Assembly (NCBI GenBank): GCA_006503535.1
Contig: QYRS01000010.1
Span: forward strand, 1,550,001 to 1,614,000
DNA: 64,000 bases
Source: Arthrinium phaeospermum
Lineage: Eukaryota; Ascomycota; Sordariomycetes; Amphisphaeriales; Apiosporaceae
Direction of reading: 5' to 3'
Notes under the pieces: model-generated
Database searches by the model: none
What the model was told of the DNA's origin: nothing
The model's input: only the letters and a program-made list of their open reading frames with translations
In this document: one piece after another, positions 57,625-64,000 of the stretch
Position numbering within the stretch: position 1 is the first letter of the stretch
Layout: every line of letters starts with the position of its first letter
Made by a program: the position numbers and the translations under genes

Positions 57625-59113
57625 GTTGGCGGTTGGGTGGTTTGGTGCTGGTGGTTTCCTCGAAGGCGCTTGGATGGGCTGGTGCTAACACTGGGTTGAT
57701 TGAAGAAGGCAATGTTGGCTGTCCAGAAAAGGAAGATCTACATTCAGCTTGGGGAAGGGCGATATTTATCACTTCAGCTACTACTGTCGATCTCGGCTGA
57801 CGTAGTGTATAATACCAAGGTCATATAGTGTGCGGTGGCCCAGCCAACATCCAGTATGTAGGTTAAAGGGGTCTGGACTTGGATGGGTTTCCGGGCAAGG
57901 GACGTTGAGATCTGGAGAGAATGACATCAAGCATCCCTGCACGGTTGCCGACAGATGCATCTAGTGCAGAGCCTATGGATCGGTCAAGCCAACAGTTGCA
58001 GCCGAGCCTCAAATCGCATTGTGCATTGAGGGCCGTTTAATTTGCCCAGGTGCGGTGGGTCCATCTCTCTGCGACCGGGATGCCGGGCATGGCTGTAGGG
58101 TCACATCGTGGCCCTTTTCCAGCCCGCCCGATCCGGCCCAGGCCAACCAGATTCCGTCATGGACATTGTGGCTACCACCCCAATACCGGTTTCCGTCCGA
58201 ACTCGTTCGGTTTTTCTCCTCCTGTCGCCCAAGGTTTTGTGGTTTTCTCGAGCTCACAGCTGGCAACGATGGCAATGACGGCAAGGGGCCTTTCAACAGG
58301 GTTATGTCATGTCACTCACTCACAAACGTCCGAAAGATGCCACTAGCATGGAGAATAGCCGCATTGGGCAACCTCCGGCCAGCTTCTTACACCCGATTGG
58401 CTCTCGCATCTGATAAAGTCCCGTGCTTACTGCAGGGCTCGAATCTAAAACCGTCCAGATCGACCCGCCGTTAACAATTGTCCGCCCGCACGGTTCTATG
58501 TCACAGCATTCGGTGCTGCGCGATTCGACTTGGCGGTCCTGCTGGCTTCAATTCGCCAGACACAACCAATTGGGACTCTATATGTAGCTAGGCTGTTCAA
58601 GTATGGTTCCCACAAGTCTAAGTGGGTTCCCGACTTTCTTCGGTCCTTTCATTGCTTTCCCAGTTTCTTTCCATCGGTATTAACTAGTTGGCATTCTCTC
58701 ATAACATCAAAGTCAACGGGAAGGTCGTCAATGGAAAACAAAGATTATTGCACGTGGCAGTTTAACATTATGTCAATTAGGAAATGACAGTCCCTGGGTG
58801 GCGTAGTTCTCATCTCATCGTCGCGCCCTTTGATCTTCCGTACCTGAGACATTCTGTCAATGAGTGGAATGCATCCAAGACAGCCAATTCGAGCTTCGAG
58901 TGGTTTCCCTTGGTAGACTTGATTAGCCCCAAAGTCTGGGCTCTTGGAGAAAGTTCCTTTGTGGTGTAGACAAAGACATGACATGCCGTACTCGCATGCC
59001 ACCTCCCCGAAATTGCGTGTGACGGCATCCCTGAATTTCTGTGCAACAACATCAATAACCAAACTCAATTCTTATGAGCTCAGTAAATTGCAGACTTTGC
59101 ACAACCTCTCGAG
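57625..59113. other. Intergenic region
   Basis: About 1.5 kb with no supported gene. It contains two divergent promoters. Confidence 0.5.
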
Positions 59114-60269
59114 ATGATCATAACAGGAGTTGAAGCGTGGATGCGCACCGCCATCACCGACTTCTTTGCCATAAGACCCAAGCCTTCGCGGAACGAACTA
59201 GACGAGTATGCGGCCTCCCTGATCGAAGGATCCACCATCCAGCCCGTGGGGATGCAGGGGTCTCTGAGCTATAGCGTGGTAGCGGCCAAGGCGGACTCCA
59301 AGACTGTTGTATCTTTCCGCATCCCCCAGAGCAAGCTCAATGGCCCGGTCGAGAAAGTGGCCCAGAAGATCCACGGGGATCATGTGCCTGTAGCAACCTA
59401 CCATGGGACAGTTCCGAGAAAGCCTACATACCTTGAGCGGCATTTGAAGGTGTATAGTATGCCTTGTTTAGAGGGCAAACCCTACCTTGAGGCTGTCTAC
59501 TTTGGTCCCCAGAACCAGAGTCAAGACGTTGAAAAGCAAACGAATTTCGTCAGAGATCTGGCCAAGTCAGCTATATCCTAATTATTGGTACAGCAGTTAA
59601 GATCAAAGTGACTAACCTCATATCAGGTACTTTGCGCGATGTTGGAACCACCCCCAAGCACTTGACCTCGAGCAACTCGAAACGAATCGCAAGTCCATCT
59701 CGCAGAAACTCTCGCTCCTGGAAGACGCCCCAGGCTTCGAGTTCCTCCAAAACACCCTCGCCCAGCTCCGCGGCCCCCAAGGCCTGGCCAGCTTGTACAG
59801 CGAAGCCTGGCCGCAGGTCGTCACCCACGGCGACCTCTCGCAGACCAACATCATGGTGGACCCGGCGACCCTGTCCATCACGGGCCTCGTCGACTGGTCG
59901 CTGGCCAAGGTCGCCCCGTTCGGCCTCGAGCTCGCCGCGCTCCGGCTCCTGAGCGGCGCCATGGACCGCGACGGCTGGACCGACCGCGCGTTCCGCCCGC
60001 GGACCGAGGCGGCGTTCTGGGACGAGTTCTGGCGGGGCGTCGGGATCGAGGGGGCGGGCGAGCGCGAGAGGGTCCGGAAGACGGCCGAGCTGGGCTGCAA
60101 GCTCGGGGTGATGCTTCGCTATGCTTTCCGCCAGACGCTGGACGGGTTTGTGTTGGATCAGCTGTCATCGGAGCCTAGCCCGTATCTTCGGTCTTGGCTT
60201 GGCAATGAGGCCTGGGCCGACTTGATAGTCAAGGACAACCCTGGAGTTGCGACTGGGGACGGGATGTAG
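59114..60269 (+). CDS. Aminoglycoside phosphotransferase (APH)-like kinase
   Basis: 364 aa, exons 59114-59565 and 59627-60269 (61-bp intron GTCAGC...ATCAG; the unspliced frame would stop at 59581). This is the common fungal APH/choline-kinase-like fold. The N-lobe is degenerate (SLSYSVVAAKADSKTVVSFRIP). The C-lobe has the Brenner motif THGDLSQTNIMVD with catalytic Asp, and the metal-binding GLVDWSLAKVAPFGLEL. These proteins phosphorylate small alcohols or amines or have lost activity; fungal members are rarely characterised, and the substrate is unknown. The gene is intact. It stands alone between the secreted-protein gene and the F-box-like gene. Confidence 0.82.
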
Positions 60270-61428
60270 CGGCATAACTGAACATGTTAGCGGATATGCC
60301 AGAATCAGTTGCATGGTTCGCCTAATAAAGTTATTGAGCTTTGAGTATTGCCTTTATTCGTTCAATCCAGGACCGATAAAATGTTCTAAATAACGTAAAA
60401 GATACGGCCTTTATGCTGACAGTTGAGCTCGGGATATCAAGAGCGTATAATTCTATCCACTACACCACATAGGACTGAGAGGTCCTTCAAGTTACATGTT
60501 GGTTGGTAGCCACAGTGGTCCTATCATATATCGCCGGCCCGCACCAGTCATAGCGAGTAGCCTAAGATGGTGTAATGTAGAGGCTTGAGGTGCCCCCGGT
60601 ACAATCCACATAACTCACTTGAAATTCACTCAATAGCTTGGACAGTCTTTGAGAATCCGACCGTTTCCAGTTGCGTCCATCCCCGGACGCAGGTCAAATC
60701 AGCAGAAGGAAACGTACTTAAGTATACAAATCACAACTGGGCTATTTTCTCTGCCCACAGCAATATCTTCTGTCTCCCGTTTTATTCCTTTATCGTTGGT
60801 GTGAACTTGGTCCAGGTGACAGACAGTACGTAGAAGGCCAGAAGAGAAATGCTACACATCATCACAATTACAGGTTCAATGGCTTCCCCTCGTAAGGGTG
60901 AAAGGTACTAAAGGGATCGTGAGTCTTGATTGAAAAGAGAGTCAAGAGGCCGTATTGTGCCTCCCATTTATAGCACAACTGCCTGGAATTGATGCATCAC
61001 ATGCATGATGCTAGCTCTTTGTAGTTAGCCCGATGCAACAATATCCGCACCTCGGGGTTCACCTCCGGAGCCTCCCGGAGTCTCCCGGAGCCGCTTACAC
61101 ATAACCCCTCCGAACCCCCCTCCGAACTCTTCTCCAAATCGGTGCATTGTGCGGGTGTCACTTTACACAGCCCACCACCAACCCACTCATTACATGTTTT
61201 TTTTTTTTCCTCGTGGGCCGTCCTGCATCGATACGAGTAGCGAAGACTCGTTAACTTGTAACACAATTGATCGTCAGGAGAACCGCAACAAGTCCGGAAT
61301 CCAGTAGGCGTGAAGACCTGCTACCTACTTGTAACCAGTTACCCCTCGCCAGTGAGTCTGAGAGAAACAAAGCAGCCATATCCGGCACCAAATGCAACGA
61401 CAACCAGAAGTTCTTTAATACAGGCAAA
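60270..61428. other. Intergenic region
   Basis: No supported gene. On the minus strand at about 60425-60475 there is a partial tRNA-like 5' half (TGTGGTGTAGTGGATAGAA) without a B box. A T-run lies at 61198-61208. Confidence 0.45.
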
Positions 61429-63633
61429 ATGACCGCCTTCCTCTCCGCCATGCCACCCGAGCTGATCGGCTGCGTGCTTGATAACGCAAGTTGACCAAGT
61501 TCCATTCCCTCGGTCCAAGAGCCTTTGAAAACGGGGTACAGCCATGCTAACAGAAGAACAGATGGCGGACCAGAAGACGATGAGCGTGCTTAGCCGGACC
61601 AGCAGGGCATTATATGACATCGTCATGCCCCGGCTTTACAAGCGTGTCGCCATCGAGGACATGCTCATGTCCGAAGGCCACGCAGAGTCCTCCGGTGCAA
61701 CTAAAGCCGAGCCCCCCGGCCTGATCCGACTGCTGGATCCGCACCTCACCAACGCACAAAGGAAGAAGCTGATGCGGGAGGGAAGCTATGGAGACCAAAC
61801 GGTATGTCCTGCCTACCCCTGTCAGAGAGGACTCTAATTCAACTCCCCTTAACCAGCCTGTCATAAGGCTGTACCGGTGGACCATCCCTGAAAAGGTTTG
61901 CTAACCCTGACTTGTCATAGCAATGGTCTCTGACCAGACTTGGAGAGAATGAGAAGCCTCGGTGCTGCGACCACGTCCGCCAGGTAGTCATTGGCAATTG
62001 TCATCGTGGGGTACACAATTTTGAGAAGGTTGACCGGTTCATCGAAGAGGCATCTCAGAATTGGGACCGCGTACAGATCGTGGAGGTGCATGGTATGAGC
62101 ACGTAAGTAGAAGAAAGGAGGCTGTGCTCGGGGTGTGTAGAAAAGAAAGACTGACATATCACTCTCGGCAACGGCAGGGCTCTAGCAGAGAACATTGGGT
62201 TATACCAGAACCTAAAGGCCCTCCATCTGTGCGGCGCGAGGGATTCGTGGCCTAACGACGTGGACCACGCAGTATATGCACCTTTGGCGACAGTAAAGGG
62301 CTTGGAAAACCTGACCTTAGTAAACGGGACGGGCAAGATTCCACACGAAGTCCAGCGATCCATTCTCGGTAACTCGGCTGAGACATTACGGAGTCTTACG
62401 ATGGACTTTAAATCGCATGGTAACGTGGCATTCGTGTTCAAGAAACTTGTCTTGCCTAATCTGGAGGCTCTCGGCCTGATGTACGAGCAACATCCCGGTA
62501 CACCGGACATCATACCCTCCTTGTTCACGGCCATCGACTTCTCAAAACTTACGAAGCTGGTTGTCCACTCACTTCCCGTTTCTGCCTGGGATCGCCTTAC
62601 CAAAGAGTTCCTGGAGATGCCGACCAAGGGAGTTCAACCGAGATTGCGAACCTTGGTTGTTAGAATGCATTCCTATGTTGGGCCGCTGGATGTGTGGCCA
62701 GCAGATGAGTGGTATGCCAAGATGCGCTTCATCGCCTCTTTCGACACCCTTACGACCCTGATAATACGAAACAGTGGCAAATGCAAGGGGGGTACCGACC
62801 TCGACCCCGAGCTACCAAGCATACAACTGAAAGCTATCCTCAAACACAAGGACTTGGAGACGTTGGATATAACCCAGACCGGAGCCCAGCGTGGCTTTAG
62901 AAGCATGGTCCAGTCGGTCGGAGACATTCGCGTCATAGTCTCCGGCCTGTCAAGGTTGCGGGTACTGATGATCGGGGCCGGGTTTTTTTTTCCGTGGGTA
63001 AGTAGTCCCAGACCCCGGTGTTCTCTCAATATATAAGAGTATCGTCTTGGAGCTGTTACTGACCAGTGATTATCAGGACGAGACAACAATGGTAGTGTCC
63101 TCTCATTATATATAAAAACCATCGTCTTGGAGCTGTTACTGACCAGTGATTATCAGAACGAGACAGCAATGGCGCTAGCCAAATGCGCCAATCTGGAGTC
63201 CCTCACGGTCATCCTAGGCGCCAGTGTCCCCCGTCTTGTCTTACCAGGCTTTCTGATGCATAGTTTGCCGAGGCAAGACGGCGTCTCTCGCCCTCGCAGG
63301 TTTGTGTGGGAAGAGCACTATCGGCTCAGGCGGATCTCCAACGGCCGCAACGTGTGGCGGGTTGGTTCCAGCCCCGGCACCGCGAGAGGCAATGTGAGGG
63401 TGTTTTGGAACGGCGACGATATTAATGAGGCGAGCCACAGAGTATTTGCCCGAGACATCTCGGATCGCGTAGCTGATTGCCTTGTCGAGTCTGGCTGCCA
63501 ATTCGAGTGGGTGGACGCGGTCGCCAAGGATACGAGCTGGATGGCAAACGGGGATGCCGGGTCACCACTCGACTTCGAGGACATTCGCAGCAGCAATCAC
63601 CGCTGGGAATCCTACATACCCACATCACTTTAG
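61429..63633 (+). CDS. F-box-like protein with leucine-rich C-terminal region
   Basis: 595 aa in five exons: 61429-61489, 61554-61801, 61921-62102, 62178-62997 and 63157-63633. The first exon plus exon 2 give AMPPELIGCVLDN..VLSRTSRALYDIVMPRLYKRV, the pattern of fungal F-box proteins. The rest has LRR-like strands (LKALHLCGARD, LENLTLVNGTG, LVLPNLEALGL, LTKLVVHSLP, LRTLVVRMH, LTTLIIRN, LETLDITQTG, LRVLMIGAG, LESLTVILGA). F-box proteins recruit substrates to SCF ubiquitin ligases. The first donor is the weak GTTGAC; intron 2 (119 bp) could hide a small alternative exon. The last intron contains an 80-bp duplication of its own 3' end. Frame is preserved throughout. Confidence 0.75.
63021..63180. 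repeat. 80-bp tandem duplication spanning an intron-exon junction
   Basis: ATCGTCTTGGAGCTGTTACT and the following bases occur at 63041 and again at 63121, a period of 80 bp. The two copies are almost identical over about 52 bp. They diverge in the AT-rich part before it and after GCAATGG. Both copies contain the acceptor GATTATCAG. Only the second copy leads into the open last exon. Confidence 0.85.
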
Positions 63634-64000
63634 GTACATAGTAGGTGAGAGTCGGTGGAGACATTGGATGGGGCCCATTAGGTAATGGTAACGCATGGGC
63701 GGCCGGCTCCGTCCCCGAGGTAAACTTTTGCGCCTCAATAGACGTTTTTAAGCACACCGATCGTGGAGTGGATGGGGACTCGGACTTTCTGGGGAATCTA
63801 GAAGGTGCGGTCAAGCTGCGTGTAGTGCGGCGATGGTGGTGGTGTTGGGTGTTGGTTCCAGTTCATGTCGATAGATATGGTGTGTACGGATAGTGGCGGT
63901 CGAATGCTACGACCCACTTTGGCAACTTTGCCGGCAGGCACAAAATCTGCTCGACTTCCTTCTCCTTCGCTCATTTCGAACTGCAGCAGTTGCCGTTACA
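63634..64000. other. 3' flank, no gene seen
   Basis: Downstream region of the F-box-like gene to the window edge. Short open frames only, none recognisable. Confidence 0.5.

Noticed and set aside
60425..60475. Possible tRNA on the minus strand
   Set aside because: Only a 5'-half with an A-box-like sequence; no B box or T arm and no acceptor pairing.

Overview
This window comes from the nuclear genome of a filamentous ascomycete, most likely a Sordariomycete. The genes have short GT-AG introns of about 50-120 bp and GC-rich exons. Fungal-specific families are present: CYP51, ERG4, a Zn2Cys6 regulator, a fungal rhodopsin-like membrane protein and Kex2-processed small secreted proteins. A very AT-rich, TpA-rich tract resembles DNA mutated by RIP. 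I see no viral genome, plasmid, CRISPR array or rRNA.

Layout, left to right. 0-13 kb: the 5' part of a rhodopsin-like membrane protein (-), a choline/GABA-type permease (+), a single-pass surface protein with a W/Q-rich tail (-), a long gene-poor stretch and an MFS transporter with one frame break (+). 13-20 kb: an RBR ubiquitin ligase (+), a 22-bp tandem repeat, a C2H2 protein (-) and an intronless CYP51A-type sterol 14-alpha-demethylase (+). 20-31 kb: an accessory block that looks like a small biosynthetic cluster. It holds an MFS exporter (+), an SDR (-), a three-domain methyltransferase/phosphomevalonate-kinase-like/adenine-phosphoribosyltransferase fusion (-), a Baeyer-Villiger monooxygenase (-) and an epoxide hydrolase (-). 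All five carry reading-frame lesions. 30.7-32.5 kb: AT-rich DNA with a 775-bp inverted-repeat element flanked by TA. 34-41 kb: a PAP2 lipid phosphatase, an ankyrin-like protein with one frame break and two small proteins. 41-48 kb: ERG4 (-) divergent from a Zn2Cys6 regulator (+), then a double zinc-knuckle protein (-). 50-64 kb: SEC61 alpha (-) divergent from a MOD5-type tRNA isopentenyltransferase (+), an acidic-tailed unknown protein, a secreted protein, an APH-like kinase and an F-box-like protein.

Functional picture. Two ergosterol genes (CYP51A-type and ERG4) lie in the window about 22 kb apart. The core genes (SEC61, MOD5, ERG4, CYP51, PAP2) read through with no frame defect. The 20-31 kb block has eight lesions in about 7.5 kb of coding sequence, including a 14-bp tandem duplication and loss of the FAD-binding N-terminus of the monooxygenase. 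The best explanation is a decaying accessory cluster; homopolymer undercalling in the assembly is the main alternative for the single-base lesions. The three-domain fusion enzyme is the most unusual protein here. All exon boundaries were read by eye from splice consensus and frame continuity, with no homology search.
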